From assembly GCA_037389465.1 (NCBI GenBank), contig JAZARR010000146.1, forward strand, positions 8,207,501 through 8,271,500: a DNA stretch of 64,000 nucleotides, in the 5' to 3' direction. Shown one piece after another: positions 37,909 to 52,800 of this stretch; positions within the stretch are counted from its first letter, which is position 1, and every line of letters begins with the position of its first letter. Under the pieces are notes generated by a model. It was not told the origin of the DNA. It did no database searches and worked only from the letters and a program-made list of their open reading frames with translations. The translations under genes and the position numbers were made by a program. The stretch is from Baylisascaris procyonis (lineage: Eukaryota; Nematoda; Chromadorea; Rhabditida; Ascarididae).

Positions 37909-40900
37909 ATGTCATTCTTAATTGTGTGTATACTGTTGGCGATGCATTACGGTAGCCACGCAAATGAGATTTGTTCATCAGCATTCCCAAAGGCAGACAC
38001 CACACTCCTACTCGAGAGGATCATTGAGAATTACGCTTATGAAGAAACGTTCGTCGATTCGTATGGCATCAGTATGACTCGTAAAGTCATTACTGGATCA
38101 TATCCACTGGTTAGTTATCCTAATATTGCAAATAAGGCTTAATGTAAATTTATGGACATGACAGGTGAAATTTATATGTTGAAATGGACAATATTCGAGA
38201 ATGGGGAGGTTTTCAACAAAACTTTAGGGATTGGATCACATTCTATTGGTCATAGATATAGGAATTTTTGGAGATTAAATTTAAATACTGCTGTGCAATG
38301 GGCTATTTTAAACTCATTCTCCTGCAACATTATTCGCAATATTGAAACTGATAATGCAATATATAATTTTCATTAAATAAGTGAATTTAGGCGCTATCGG
38401 AGTCAACAGTTTTGAAATGTTAATTTCAGAGCCCTTACTTCCACAGCTCTTTTGAATTACGGAGTCGAAAAGAGCACCTTTTGAGTATGTTGCATGTGAG
38501 ATGTTGATTGAGCCTTAATAGTTAGGATGAAAACTCCTGGGCCATAGGAGACCATCGAAATTATACCACTCGGATCTTAAATTTACCGACTTCTTAAGAA
38601 TGATTATTAAGGAAAAAATTTCATTGATGCGAAAGTTGAGAAGAAAAATCGTACTTCCTGTCAGAAGTTGAAGATTCAGAGGTGGCGAAATATTTGACGG
38701 ATGGAACTGGGTAGAGGTTATTTGATGTTTTAGAATGTGCTGTAATCTGGAAGAAAAATAGAGGGAGGGTGGATGAAATTGCATTCAGCAATAAGCATAC
38801 ATAAATGATTCAACAAATGCTATCGTATTTTCTATGCGTCATCTGTCGACATACTGTCTAGTTCGATTCTATTTCACATGACAGACGTCTCTAAATATAA
38901 ACCTTCTCATAATAATCGCGCAATGAAAAGTGTTGAAATCAACGAGATGAGAGATGTATTCACCTCTTTTATTTTTAAGAGTCAATGATAAAGTGAATTT
39001 TAAGAGTCTCAAAAATTTTTATGATCATATGCAAAGAAGAAGAAAAAGTTTTTAAATATTACATTCTTTGGTGCACTTGCCCGCATCGAACTATATGTAT
39101 GTTTCGTCGGAAAGGTTAATGATTGGCATGTTTTTTCGAATTGAAACCACTCTCAATCCATCATATAGGTGTTTTGATACCGTATTGTTCCGATACCGTA
39201 CTCTCAGAGTCTCTCCTTTATAGTCATCAAGGATTCTCCTCATCTCTCAAATCTCATAGATCCCTCATGCACACCACATATTTGATGAACTGATTTATAA
39301 AGCACTAAAGTGAAATTAAAATTACTTCTTTCAGAAAATAGACGATCATAAGTTCTATGTGGAACCAACGTTCGAAGTTGGTGAATGTAGATTTCGATTC
39401 GAGACGAAACGCTTCTTCAGAATGCCAATCTATGTGCATTCATCGCCCAGTGAAGAGGCATATGCTTTCAATCGACTTCATTTTCGATGCCCCTCTCAGA
39501 CGAAATGCTGTGGTCTTTTTTGTTGCCCTCAAGAGACGCATACTATTCAACAGGTAATTTATATTGATTATATTGTTTGAATGTTTGAGCTTTTGTGAAA
39601 TCCGATTATTCTATACTCACTTATTTTCTTCGAGAAAAAAAAAATAGCTTTTACCCATGTAAACAATTTATGCATATCAAAGTCCAAATTATAATCATTA
39701 ATTAAAAAAAAAAAAAAACAGCAAAAGTTTAGCAAAGGTGCATCGTTATCAAAATCACTAAAATGGCCTTTTTTTATCCTTGTGTTCATTACCTCATCAA
39801 TGTGCCACTTGAATACACATTACTAAATTCCACAGTAATAACGTCGACTCAGTGCGTGTTTAATGCTATCGATATGTATCTCTCTACATATTTCTTTGCT
39901 AGTTTCCATAGAATTTAACGAAGGGAAAATCACAAAGTTTTATGAGTATAGTGTACGTTGTAGATAATCTCCTATACTATATTTCATGTCAAGCGTCAAC
40001 TTCGAAATACGTTATAGCAATTTAAGAGACAAAAAAAAAGCCTGTATATATCTTATACGAGATGGCGTCAATTCAAGAAAATCTACGATCAGATATACTT
40101 CTATATCCCGCTTGCCCGCATTAATCACTTCCACGTTTCACCAATATGACATGAGATATTGCTCTTTTAATCTAACCACGCCAATAGATAATTCTTTAAA
40201 GATTTGTTTTTATGTAGTTTGATCAATGCAAAATTTTTAGAAAAATTTATGAGTCAAAAGTGCTCCTCGAGTCTTGTGATTCTAATTTTATTGCTTCAAA
40301 AAATTGAAACTATGGAACAGATAGCCAGAAATGAACACTTACAAATGCATAGATACGATGTCGTAAAAATACGGCACAAAGACGATCCTTTTTAGCGATC
40401 ATTGAATTAGTGCTGATGAAGTTACTATACTTTTACCGATATGGGATGTGCAGCATATAGTTTCTATGGACTGACTGATTAAATATTTCATATAGCTAAA
40501 GGTGTGCTACCTACAAAATTAATATGAGCTACAGGATATATCATTTCAAGCTACTATTAGGTGTAACGAGGGATGAGAGATGTTCATTAAGTACAGTTCA
40601 TTAAATCCAATATGCAAACGTGGAGGATTGATTTTAAAGTCACGTTCACTTCACATATTCACGTTGTTACTTATCTTCACATTTGACCTGTGTTGATGCA
40701 TCGGCAATTTATTTAATATTTGTATATTGAATATACATTGATTCATCACCCCCTCTCAAATAATGCATTGATATTGAATGCACGAAGTGAAATAAAAAAT
40801 AAACAAGGTGCATAACTTATAAGGCGTTTTGTTTTGTATAACTGAAATGATTGGCCACGGGGAGAGGATTGAATTTTTAGTTGATCGTCGTTTATTATCA

Positions 40901-42809
40901 CGACCCCGATTTGACACTTCATCAAAAGCTTTTATTTGAGGATTTCATTGCCCTTTCATCACCGGCAACAGACTCCAGTGATTTTCGACGAATCAACGAC
41001 GGTCTACGTATCGAACGTTATGGTAATATATATTCGTTGGAAAGGCTATCGCCAAGAACTGATAATGAACGTGTTTGTATGTATCATTTAAGTGAGGAGG
41101 ATAGTTTGCGGCGAACGGTACGACTCATCAGTGAACGACCAGTTAGTGTTTTGCTTAGTTTATTTCATTTTTTTTTTCTTTTCTTTTGTGATAAAAGATC
41201 ACTAATTTTGGTTTTGATTATTTAAGATTACTATTTTTTTACGGCAGTTTTTCTCTTCGCTAGAAATTTTAGCTTTATTATATAGTATTAGGAAGAGCAT
41301 ATTGAAATAAATATGGTAGTTTTGTTTTTTTTTGTTTTTTTTTCAGAATATATTATATAATATACTATGAAAATACAAATGAAAGCGCTTAAATGCTGCC
41401 TCAATTTTTAGCAATTCATTATCGATCAGTTGATTTACTATAATTATATAAGTAAAAGAAAATGATGCTCTCACATAAATTTATTGTGTGCAAAATTTGA
41501 TAATCATTTCTTTTCGAGTAATTATTATTCGAATTTCGTTTATTCGAATATTCGAATATTCGAATATTCAAAAGTATTTGTCATTTGCTTTCGAATGAAA
41601 AAAAAATTTTTTTTTATTATTTATGAATCGGTAAATTTTTATAGTAAACTTTATTACCTTCATAGTAAATCATAGTAAATTTCGATATGATTCAAATATT
41701 TATAAATTCCTTATATATCTATGGAATTATTTTGGAATTAAACAACTATATAGTAATATGCTATGATCTGTATTCAGCTTTATATTATGAGATTACAGCC
41801 GAGTGCAATTTACTTCTTCTGTCCATTGTCGTCGAAATGCTGTCAGATGAAATGTATACCGAGTAATAGCAGTATGCAAATGGCACAATTTGTGGCTAAT
41901 CCTTCACTTTCGAGTCACTTCAAAGTGCACTCAGTTCTTCAAGCTTATCAGGTATCATTTGTCTATATATTTTAAGCATACCTTTTTCAACTTAATGAGA
42001 GTGAAATGAAAAACTTAGTGAACTTATTGACTCGTATTCCCGCGTTAACAAAGAAATATAGAACGTAAATATCTAGACAGATATTTATTAAGTTCATATT
42101 AAATTCCAAGTGAATTCCTAACAAATTGCATAGTTCAAGAAGTGAGCCTCTACCGTTGCTTTTTTTTGTGAATATACAGTGCTTTAACGTATATACATTT
42201 ATTTATGTCTATATAAATATATTCATTGCATAGCGCAATTTTTTTTTATTCATTCGAACGAAGAGTCTTCTCCTTGAAGTCGGTAGATTATGCTTACACT
42301 CACGGTTGCTTATAGCGATAAATTGAAGACGCATTTTTTTTTCAAGTATCCAATTGATATGTCACCACTACTATACATATTAATAGTATTTATAAAATAA
42401 CCCTAGCCTATGTATGATTAGCGATTTTATTAAGGAAAAAGGAGATTGCAATAGACATATTTGTCGAAATTGTTGACTAGGGAGGGCTTCTTTCCAATGG
42501 ATAATGGATAATATATAATTTTTTATTTCATCATTCAATTATTATTTGATGAATAAAAAATTGTCTGCTTAAAATTATTTGAGGAGAGATATGTTAATGA
42601 ATATTACCTTGCAGGTTTATCTTCTTTATTCGGTGGCATTCGTTTTGACGATAGCAGTGGCATCATTCGCTTTATATAAAGTGTACGAAACAAGAAAATT
42701 GCTTAGGCATGAGAGACAATTGCTTCAACGGCATATAAGTCAAATAAATACCGATTTCTACACTCCTACCGACAAGTTTTTAATATCCCATGAGAGTAAT
42801 CTTGTTTAG
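37909..42809 (+). CDS. Single-pass membrane protein with two CX-like cysteine modules
   Basis: The function is unknown. Exons are 37909-38109, 39335-39553, 40881-41141, 41778-41951 and 42615-42809, all in phase 0, giving 349 aa. Residues 1-18 (MSFLIVCILLAMHYGSHA) look like a signal peptide. Module 1 has six cysteines: C85, C119, CC125-126 and CC130-131, in the motif RCPSQTKCCGLFCCP. This resembles the nematode CX module. Module 2 has C206, C242, CC248-249 and C253 (FFCPLSSKCCQMKC), with Ile where the sixth Cys would be. A hydrophobic helix lies at about 286-306 (VYLLYSVAFVLTIAVASFAL), followed by a cytoplasmic tail of about 43 residues rich in K, R, Q and H. The fourth exon could instead begin at 41799, removing seven residues in frame. 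Expected topology: ectodomain outside, short tail inside. The family name rests on the Cys pattern only. Confidence 0.8.
41542..41569. repeat. Palindromic octamer array ATTCGAAT
   Basis: Three overlapping copies of TTCGAATA, each a palindrome, lie in the third intron region of the CX-like gene, so the whole tract can fold back on itself. Confidence 0.8.
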
Positions 42810-45800
42810 TGAAGTTTTTCTCTTTTTTATTGTTTTTAACTTTTCAGCGCTACTAAATGGTATACTTATTGTAGCTATTGAAGAGTGCAGCTATTATGAA
42901 AAGATTTCATCTTTTATATTACCTTGAACCTAAGCCTGCCTTAATAATGCACTCTTGAATGTAAAGCACCCCCAACCCCCCACTCCAACCTCCCTCCACC
43001 CCCTCCTCCCACATATTTTCTTCTATACTTCGCAATAATTTTTGCCAGCTTTTTTGATAGTTTACCAGCTTTTACCAGCTTCCGTTACCCAGTCATGTGG
43101 GGAACTCTTTAAGTACATCTATCTATTCAGCAGCGGTGTCGGAGAGAGGAGGCAGGGAGGTGAAACACATACATTCCCTTAGTGAATTTCAAAAAATGTT
43201 TGTTCGTTTAGGACATCCTCAAACGCTGAAGAAATTTCAGTGTCGTTTTCCGAGCTAGTTAGTCGGTTTTTTTCCGTAGTTAAGACTGGAAATTCCAGGA
43301 GAAAAAGTTATGGGAAACATTTTTCACCACTGGCAAATTCCACGTTTACGGATTGTTATAAGGACCCTAGAGTTTATTAACAATGACGATATCTTTGTAT
43401 GCTATATGTGAATATTATTTATGACTATCAAATTATAAAAAAATTTCATCGACCCCATGCTAGAATAATTATACTGAACTAGAATTGCCTTCGACACTCC
43501 TATATCCAATCCTGCGTCTATAAATGCTGGGAGGGATAAATTTTTGCTTTAACATATCCGCTTATATATCTGCAAAGACACCCATAAGACTTCTTTCCTT
43601 CTTATAGAGAACCAAAAAGAAATGTGAAGCCGATTTTACAAAATTTTCGAGTAATATAAGACCCACTTTTAAGTTTATATTTGTACAGTGATTTCATTCA
43701 TTCCATTTGCAAGCTTCTCTCTCGTGAAGCGCATTTTTTTTTCGTCCGTGTAGTGATTCACGTTGTTGCGTGAACCTTCATGGTTCTATCATGGTTTCTT
43801 GCGTTGTTGTCTTTAAGCAATCAACTTTCACTTTATGTTTGAGCAGCTTATGAATAAAGGCTGCGAGAATTTTAGTGATTATCTCTATGAGATTATCATT
43901 GGTTTATCCTTAGTTATGAACTGTTCATTGCATAGTAATGAATAAATGAGCGATTCTTAACCACTATCGAATAGTTTTACCTCTAACTCATTTTAATCGA
44001 TGATATAATTTCACTCATATAAATTTTGCTCATCTAGTTGATATGTTCTCTTTAATTCATATTTTGGCGATGTTATTTTTATTTTTAATATATAACTGAA
44101 CGAATTGATCGTTTATCGCCATCAGTAAATAATTACTATATACAGTTAGTAATAAATATAAAAAAGTTAGTAATAAATAAATAATAAAAGTATTTTGAAA
44201 AAAAAAAAACCAAGTTGTTTGTGCTCGATAGAATCGAACTATATCATAAGATCGAAAAGAATAAACAATTACCACACCCTATTGATATCAATGATAAGAA
44301 AAAATATTTTTACCATTTACTTGCATGAAAAATGCTATGCATTAAAAATAACGTTTTGATCTCATATTATAGAGTGTTATTCGTAATTGATGTAAATATT
44401 TTTCATTGAGGAAATTATATAATTTTTATCTATTTGATCTATTCGTATTTTTATTGCATCGATTGATTTACTTACTTGTAAATGATGTAGTTATAATTGT
44501 AAGTAAATAATAGTATAAATGCCGGAAGTGAAATTGTAATTGTAAATATTTGTAAACACCGAATGGTTAATGTCAAATATTACTTGATGTGCAATTTTTC
44601 TGCGTTAATATAGTGATGCAACTATGATGTTCTTTTTATGGGTGCAAAACAATAGTGGATATCCTTCCTAAATAAGCAACTTTTTCCCGTCAAAAAGAAT
44701 TTCGACATCCTGAAATTCGGTTGATTTTAATTTTAGAAAGATGAGGGGAACCTGAAATACAGTTGAAATAGTCCCACAATATCCTTAAAAAATTCAAGGA
44801 TTTTGAGACTTATTAGCGAACATCTATTTTATGAGTGAAATATGTCATATTTTTTAGGTGCAATATTATAGATTTTCCACTTATTAGAATTTTCAGTCAA
44901 TCTACAGAATTTATTACTTAATAACGAAATGGCGTTTTTACACCTTGTATTATTTAATTTACATATCATTGTTGTTTAATAAAGTTTTACGTTTATTTGA
45001 TGACCTCTTTGCGAACTTCTTATGTATTATACAGTAAAATAATCTGTAATTATCGTTACCATATCTTTTGCAGCTCTCTATTTCGTTTATTTTTGCTTAT
45101 TGCCAGCTATATAAATGATACGATTAGCATTGGCATAGACATTAAATTTATTCGAATACCGTAAATTTAATCTTTTTTTTTTCGACCTTGTTTTTACTGT
45201 TGAATTTCCTTATTTACAGTATTCGCTCGAGTAGGAAAGCCTTTATAGACAAGAGCTCTTAAATATAGAGGACCTCTTTCTTAAGAATCTTCAAAAATTC
45301 AAGACCCCGGTATTTTATGGAATGAGATATGATGTAATATTTTATTCCATCTTTTGAGTTATATTGTTGCGCCAATTAGCGAAATAAAAAGCACAGATTT
45401 GTGCTTTATTAGAAAATACCTGATGGATGGAAGGAAACGCAAGAATATTTTGAACGCAAATCATTCACCGTAAATTTCTGGGTTAGCAAAGAGGAGCTGT
45501 TAGAAACTACAAAGGCTGTCTAATAAATTTTTGAGCTATCTTTTTTCTTCAATTAGTCACTAAGCAAATGTGAGTCATTCGGCTTCTCTTGCAAAAAAGG
45601 CTGCTTTAGAATTCACTAAAAATGTTAGCATTCTGGGCTTCTGTACTATTTTTGCAGTTCCTGATATTGAGAGAAGGGGGGGGGGGGTTGGGGAGAGGAG
45701 GATACTTTTCGCAGACAACGTTAAGGATTCCTGGATTCCTAAAGCAGCAGTCTTGGCGTGTGCTCTTTATCCTTATTTCTTTTCGCTGCACTGATTGCCT

Positions 45801-46875
45801 GATATATAATCTGGCCACGTTCTACCATTGACACTCATCGATACAAATACTCTTGTAAAACGTTCGAAGCAGTTGAAAAGCATTTTACTAAGTGTATTTC
45901 CCGTCAGCTTGTTGTCAGCAAGTTGGAATATTTCGATAAACTTGACAGCATTAAATTGCGGTCATTAAAATAGCGCCTTTTATTACAATACAATCACATC
46001 TTTACCAGTAATGTTTTGCGCAAATTTTGTTAGAAATTAGCAACAATATTAAATATTTCCAAGGTATTGCTAGGCTGAATGAGTTTAATAGTGCGTGAAA
46101 AGAAGCATTGGTTGATGAATTTTAATGATCGAAGGGGTTTTCAATGCTGAAACTACCGTCCTGCATCAAACACTAATTGAGAGGTGTTTCAAACGAGAGC
46201 ATTCACCTGAGACAGGTTAATTATCTCTCGCCCACCATTTCCTGTGCCATAGACTGACATTCCTCTTAGCATGTATTTTGGATTGTTTTTGCTGTACGAA
46301 TGATCTGCATCCTTTTCATTGTTACATGTAAGTTGCTTTGATGAGTTTTTAATGCTAAATTATTTTATTTTATTTTTTTCGACCAAAAAATTCAGCACAT
46401 CCATTGTATTGCTATGTACCCATCGTACTTTCCGAAACTATAGTTATTACAAAGTTTTTTGCAGGTATAGTATAAGTATATGGCGAATCCATCGACAATT
46501 TCCTCGTTGATATTTTAATTCCGAAAAAAATTATGAAATTTGCACACATTCTACACCGATGTTCAAGAGTGATTTATGTGATCGGTCGGTTCAACAAAAC
46601 GATAAATCTACCATCACGTATATTTACAAGCAATCTGTAAAAGTGTTCACTTGGAATGTAATATTGCATATTGTACTTATATCTTTAGCATATTTCTCCA
46701 CCTATATAATGCTTTCGTGTTTCTCGTTGTTTGTTGGAACTCTACGATCGTTGTTCGACGTTTCGATTGATACTCGTGATGCGTAATGAATAAAACGAAC
46801 GGTTCATAGTTGTAGTGATAAGTGATATTAGATTGTTGTAGGGTTCCATGAAAAAGCGATCCGCATTCGATAGTG
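42810..46875. other. Intergenic, no gene recognised
   Basis: AT-rich, with many TAAT/ATAA patches at about 44000-45200. C-rich tract at 42968-43012 and G-rich tract at about 45674-45700. A plus-strand frame at 46559-46786 is hydrophobic and AT-driven, and I did not accept it. Confidence 0.5.
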
Positions 46876-49800
46876 ATGCAGTGTTGTGCCATCGATGTTG
46901 TTCACTTTACGGTAAGTGCTTGCCGGGAATATGAGTTCAATCTCGTTACGTCGATAAAACGTTCCCTGAGTTGATTATTTGCAATATATGAAAGTTAATT
47001 GCAGTAATGGATGGCAGAATTATGAGGATGGTATATGTGGCTGAGATTGTAGAATTTGCTTAGTGGTGATTATGTCGAATGGACAGCAGATTTGGCAATT
47101 CGGGAAACGTGAAAATCGGTTTCTTTTTTATTGAGGAAGTGCTTCCTAATGTTCTTCTAGCAGATTTGTCCTTCTGTCTTTCATACTTTCTTTGAAAGAG
47201 AGTTTATCGAGAATGTGCACTTTTATGATGTACAATATAAACTATATGAAGCATTGATTGGCATGTTACTTCACGTTGTCAAGTGAATGCATAGTGTTGT
47301 TCAACTACGATTCACTACCCGACTACGAGTACATAAACTTATTCCTTTCTTGCGCATTAATGCATATTTATATTATTTGCAGATAGCGATATTATTGCTG
47401 TTCGAAGTTGGCATTCATACTTTCGACGCTGAGAGTATTGAAGAAATCACTGATCACAAAAGCTTTAAGGTTGGTTGTGTTTTTATTTACCAAATCACTC
47501 GGTTTCAATGCGTTGTAGTTGATCTGCCGGTTGAAATTAAACGCTTTTCGATTCTTACCTCTCAGCTTCGTCATCGTGAATGAGAGCCGTTCGGTAAAGG
47601 TTCGCTATCGTACTAAACTGTAAATGGAATTTCAATTTCCACCAATCGTATTCAATTCGTTGGTTGTCGAATGTATTTTCTCCCCAGAGATGCTAGTAGC
47701 GCTATTTTACATCATCGTCCTTAGTGTGTTTACTCATGGAGTCACTTTCGTTCAAAAAAATAACTAGAAATTGTAACATCAGTGATCGTTTTAGGTTAAG
47801 TTGTTGTGTGGAAAATTGCTGCGTTGATTGCTGCTATTCCCTATCGGAAGGAAAAGTTGGAGGAGAATTATGTCTATGACTTTAGGGATCAATAAAATTG
47901 CTGGATTTCGAAAAGCTCTAAGCAAGAAAAAGTAGATAACAGCAACTTTCCAGAAAAGGGTTCTTAACTAATCGTAGGGTGGATATCAGTTTCTATTGCG
48001 CCGTGTTGGCGAGCTCGGTCCCGTGCCACTTAAACATCGCCTCGGCCGTTGCTTATGAGCGTAATTTGAATTGCTAGGAATGTTTCTTTCCAGTCAGATA
48101 ATATTTCTAACACGTCACTGCTCATTGCAGTATCAGCCATTCCATCACCCATTCTTGTCTGTCATCATCGCATTGGACACTCATGGCTTCAGCAATCCAA
48201 AATTAAATAATCACACTTTAATGTTTAAAACACGGCAGATTACGTTGAGCAAGCAGTTATGTTTAGAAAACCCTAAAGCTATTATTGAAAAAGAGGTATG
48301 TTTCATATTGGTGCCTAGTGGTTGGATGAGGCCAAATCTTTGGCTGATTTTTGTTAGGGGAATGAGATATAATGAACATATGGCACCATAAGCTTCATTT
48401 TTTTTTTTTTGTCTGAAGAAATCCAGTCTAAAGAATGTGCCAATATCCTGAAATCAGATTTGTTTGTAGATGAAATGAATTACAGATAGAAGATGTGCTA
48501 AACAATGACCATAGCCATATTTTTGTTTAATTGTTATATTTACCGTGTTGTTTGCAGAAACTATTGCGGGTACGAACTAATGTATTGGTCTTATTTATCG
48601 ACGGTGCATTCGACAAAGATGCCTCATTGAAAGCGATAGTTAATGCGTTCTCGAAAGCAGCAACTCAAATTGTAGGCATTGGAACAATGGCCATAATCGA
48701 TTGTCAGAATTCAGATGGTAAAAAGCTTTGCAAGAAGCTAAAGGTTCAACCACAGCCATTCCTCCTCAAGCATTACCTGTGAGTTTACGACGCTTTCCTT
48801 CTTAAGTGATACTTAATTTCACTCTTTCATGCACATCCATCTTTTTGTTCGCGACAATGACCAACTCAGAGAGAGACTTCTCTATCGATCCTCTCTCTTC
48901 GGGCATTTCTTTCCTCTTTTTGTTACTGTTTATGACTGTTTTATACAGCAAAGAACAAAATGGGGGTTTTTTTCTGTTGCACTATCCACAGATTTCTTTT
49001 GGTCTGATTATCGACTAGCGTGAAATCTGCAAAATAGATGCAGGCACTTCCAGAAATCATTTCTATAGCCATTGACTTTGTAAGCTTGCAACTTGCCGAT
49101 TTTCTACTTAACCGGCTCTCGTGTACTACTGGGAACAAAAAGTTTTTTTTGACATCGAACATTTTTTTCACCCATACAGAGGTTGTAGTGGGTTGCCACA
49201 TAAAATTTCAAACCACATAGCAATTTTATATGGATGCCAGAGGATAAAGCTTTTATCATATTATGTGCGATCACAGTTAATCATGTATCGCGTATAAATA
49301 GAATGAAATAATTGCACCGATTTTCGATTTGAAAGAAATATTGCACCGCTATGCGCTTTTTAGATTATTTAAAAGATCACTATTTCAGCAATGGCGAATA
49401 TCACATGAATTATGAGAGGCAGTTGACTGCAAAGAGCATCGTTCGATTCATGAACGATCCGACAGGTGATATCCCGTGGGATGAAGATCCTAGCGCACTT
49501 TCTGTAGTGCATATCGGTAGGTTTTTTTTGCACTAAGGCAAAACGTTGATGTTTCTCCCTTTGCCTCTCTGAATTCCCGACTTCCAATTCAACCAAATGA
49601 GTTTCGTAGCGCGACAGTCCTGCCCGAAGTTCGGGTGTTGTTTCTATAGTGCTCTCTATGGAGATCCCTTTCGTTGATTAGAAATGGAGGCATCTGTAGT
49701 GCGCTATGGAGGTCGTATGAGGTTCAATAACCGATTTAAACTTGTAAGGTGTTGTGGTGATAACGTTGGACAAAAATATTTAATGAAATATATGAACACA

Positions 49801-52800
49801 TGAGACTATAAGTGGACGCAAAAATGTATATGAAATGAGCCGATTATTAGTAATGGCAGTTTATTCTTTTATGATAATATACCGAACGCAGATGGTTTAT
49901 GAACGTGGAGATATTCCTTCCTCAACAAAAAATGACTGAAATTTATTCAGATAGGAACAATTCTAGAGTGCAGTGAATTGAAAACAGCATTTAATTTATT
50001 TATTTTATGGGAAAGATGATGTCGATGAGACGTTTCTGATTAGCTTGAGGTAGACAATTCAAAAATCTCGTAAATATTTTAGGGGTTTTTGAAGTTTTCA
50101 TTTGAGAGAATTGAGATGCACTTTATGAGTATATTACTTTTGTTGTTGCAGCTGATAGAGCCTCATTTCGGAAATTACTTGCGATGGGTAAACCCACTTT
50201 GGTGATGTTCTATGCTCCGTGGTGCGGCCATTGCAAACGACTCAAACCTGAGTATAGGTGAGATATGCTTATATTGCTTCGTTAAACACCACTTGTGCTA
50301 TCAAAGGGGTGATCCACATTCAGCGCATACCATCCTTTCGCCCATCTCTCTCTTCTGTTGAAGAGAGAAGACTGCGGATGATGGGGGGGGGGGATAGAGG
50401 GTGGAGGGGTGACCATGGTGATAGGAATTGATAGAAAAAGATTATATGATTACGAGGATTGATTGCTTTCGAAATTAGTGGAATGCATTTTCAATACTAT
50501 TTTGGTATGCGTATTGATGACAGGAAATTCATGCTTGCTAAACTCTAATTGTTTATTATTTTTTTACTTTAATAATAATTTTTGTTGAGTGCTGCGGCAA
50601 ACGAGTTACGAGGTTCATTCATATTGGCTGCCATCGACGCCACACACCACAATAATGAGCACGTGACGAGAGCATTCCAGGTGGAAGCGTTCCCGACGCT
50701 TCATTACTTCGAACGGGGTGAACACAAGTTTCGCTATTCAGGCCAGCACTCTAAGGTTAGCTTTCAATTCATCTTCACTTCTTGCTATCTGTAACAGCAC
50801 CTCTATGGTAGGATGTCATATTGAACTCTTTTATGATATAACCCACAGTTTTCAGGAAGGTATAATAGCATGGTTGAAGAATCCCAGCGAAAAACCAGCA
50901 GTACAAGAACCTGGACCAGATGAGTTGCCTTGGTCGGAGGTGCCTTCTGAAGTTGTTCACCTTAGCGATGAGCAATTCGATGAGTTCATCGCGTCTCATG
51001 CCAGTGTACTTGTCATGTTTTATGCTCCATGTAAGTGAGTTTTGCTTCAAAGAGTTACTTGAAATTTTGCCTTTACTTAGTAATAGCGGTCGATCATTCA
51101 GTGAATCTATTGCATCCATTTATGCACGCATCTAAATTTCAAGGCTTATTTTATGAAGGAGGTTTACCGTTATCCGGCCAAAGGCCAGCATCAAAAATAT
51201 GCAGCCAGGTCATATAATGCCTCTGCTGTGAAACAATATGGCATGTGGATATTGCTATGCAAACCGTTTTGAGTACCCTTAAATGAGGGGGAGGGAATGC
51301 GGAAAGGCTGGTTGTGTAAATACTTTTAATTTTATTCGTTAGATACATTCGTTTTGAGGGTGTGGTCATTGCAAAAAAGCGAAGCCGGAATATGCGGCCG
51401 CAGCTGAATTATTGAAGAAAGAAGGCGGTACCGGAGTTTTGGCAGCAGTCGATGCCACAGTGCACAGGTATTCTAGCATGTTTAACAGTGATTTTTTCTT
51501 GTTTTTTTTTTGAACGGTACATTTCTTTCCCTGGTTGCCGCTTATTCCCCCCCCCCCCCTCACCTAAAAAACACTCATTTTGCCAGAAATTTGTGGAACT
51601 CTTTTCGCTGTAACATCTATTAGCGTTTGGAAAACAAAGGGTATAACATAGCAACCCAAACCTACAAATAGGATTCGGAAAACACCTTAGAAACGCTACT
51701 GTAAACGACAATTTTTTTTTTTTGCAGGAAAATCGCTGAGAAAGTCGGCATCGAAGGATATCCAACATTCGCATATTTCAAAGACGGAAAATTCGCATGG
51801 AGAATAAACGAACGTACCAAAGATGGATTTTACAATTTCATGAAAAAGTATGTTGCATGCTCGAGCTTTTTCTTTCATGAAATTTGAAAAGAACGTCGTG
51901 TTAATACGACTTTCGTACTGAATTCAGCCTATCTAGATTTAGCGGCGACGATTTTAATTCTCCTTTTAATTTCTCCTTCGATAAAGTAACTCTTTCAATT
52001 CGGTTAACGTTTTATTGGAACGAGATCACTGATCGCCTCATTGAAGTTGAACTATATTCCTGTTCGGTATGCTGTCTTACTGTAGTCTGAATTCGGGCTT
52101 TATGTCTCCCTTTATCCTTTCATCTTTATAAAAGCTCCTTTTATCCCTATTATCTTTCAAGTTTGCTGTTGAGTGTCTATTGTTCGGATGTGATGTCTTA
52201 GAGCATTTGGCTATCGCTGATGATGGCCCTTTCAAACATTGATTGTTGAAGAGAGTTTAGTCTCGAAATTATACGTTGATCTGTGTGATAGGATTGCCGG
52301 GGATGCACTCAGCCGGTTATGACCGAACTTGCTGCGATGAGTGGTTTGTTCGACTATGAATATATGTCAAAGATTCTTGCCATCTAATGGCTATCAGCCA
52401 ATTGAGGCCCTATTTATTACTCATAGAGTTTTGATCTACGTCGCTCAAATCTCAATCTGCCCCACCAAAAATTGATTCATCAGGTAAAGAAGTCGTAAAT
52501 TATGTTCACAAATAGTGAACAACAAAATCAGAACGGAAGGGGAGTGGATGGACGGGGCAGGGCAGCATATCTGAGTGTAATATCATCGAATAGTTTAAAT
52601 GTTTCCATCATCGAAGTTTTCTTCCCAACTGTAGATGAGAAATTATTGTTGCACTTGACGTCAGTACTGTGGGAAGTATATTCGACTTCCCAACTATCTC
52701 TATAATTGATCGTTTGAGATAACCTTCGAAGACGATCTACGATTTCAGTCCTGTTGAACCACCGCCACCTGAGCTCCCTTGGAAAATGCAAGAGGGCAGT

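Noticed and set aside
50775..51119. Minus-strand 114-codon frame
   Set aside because: Antisense shadow of the isomerase exon 50856-51030.
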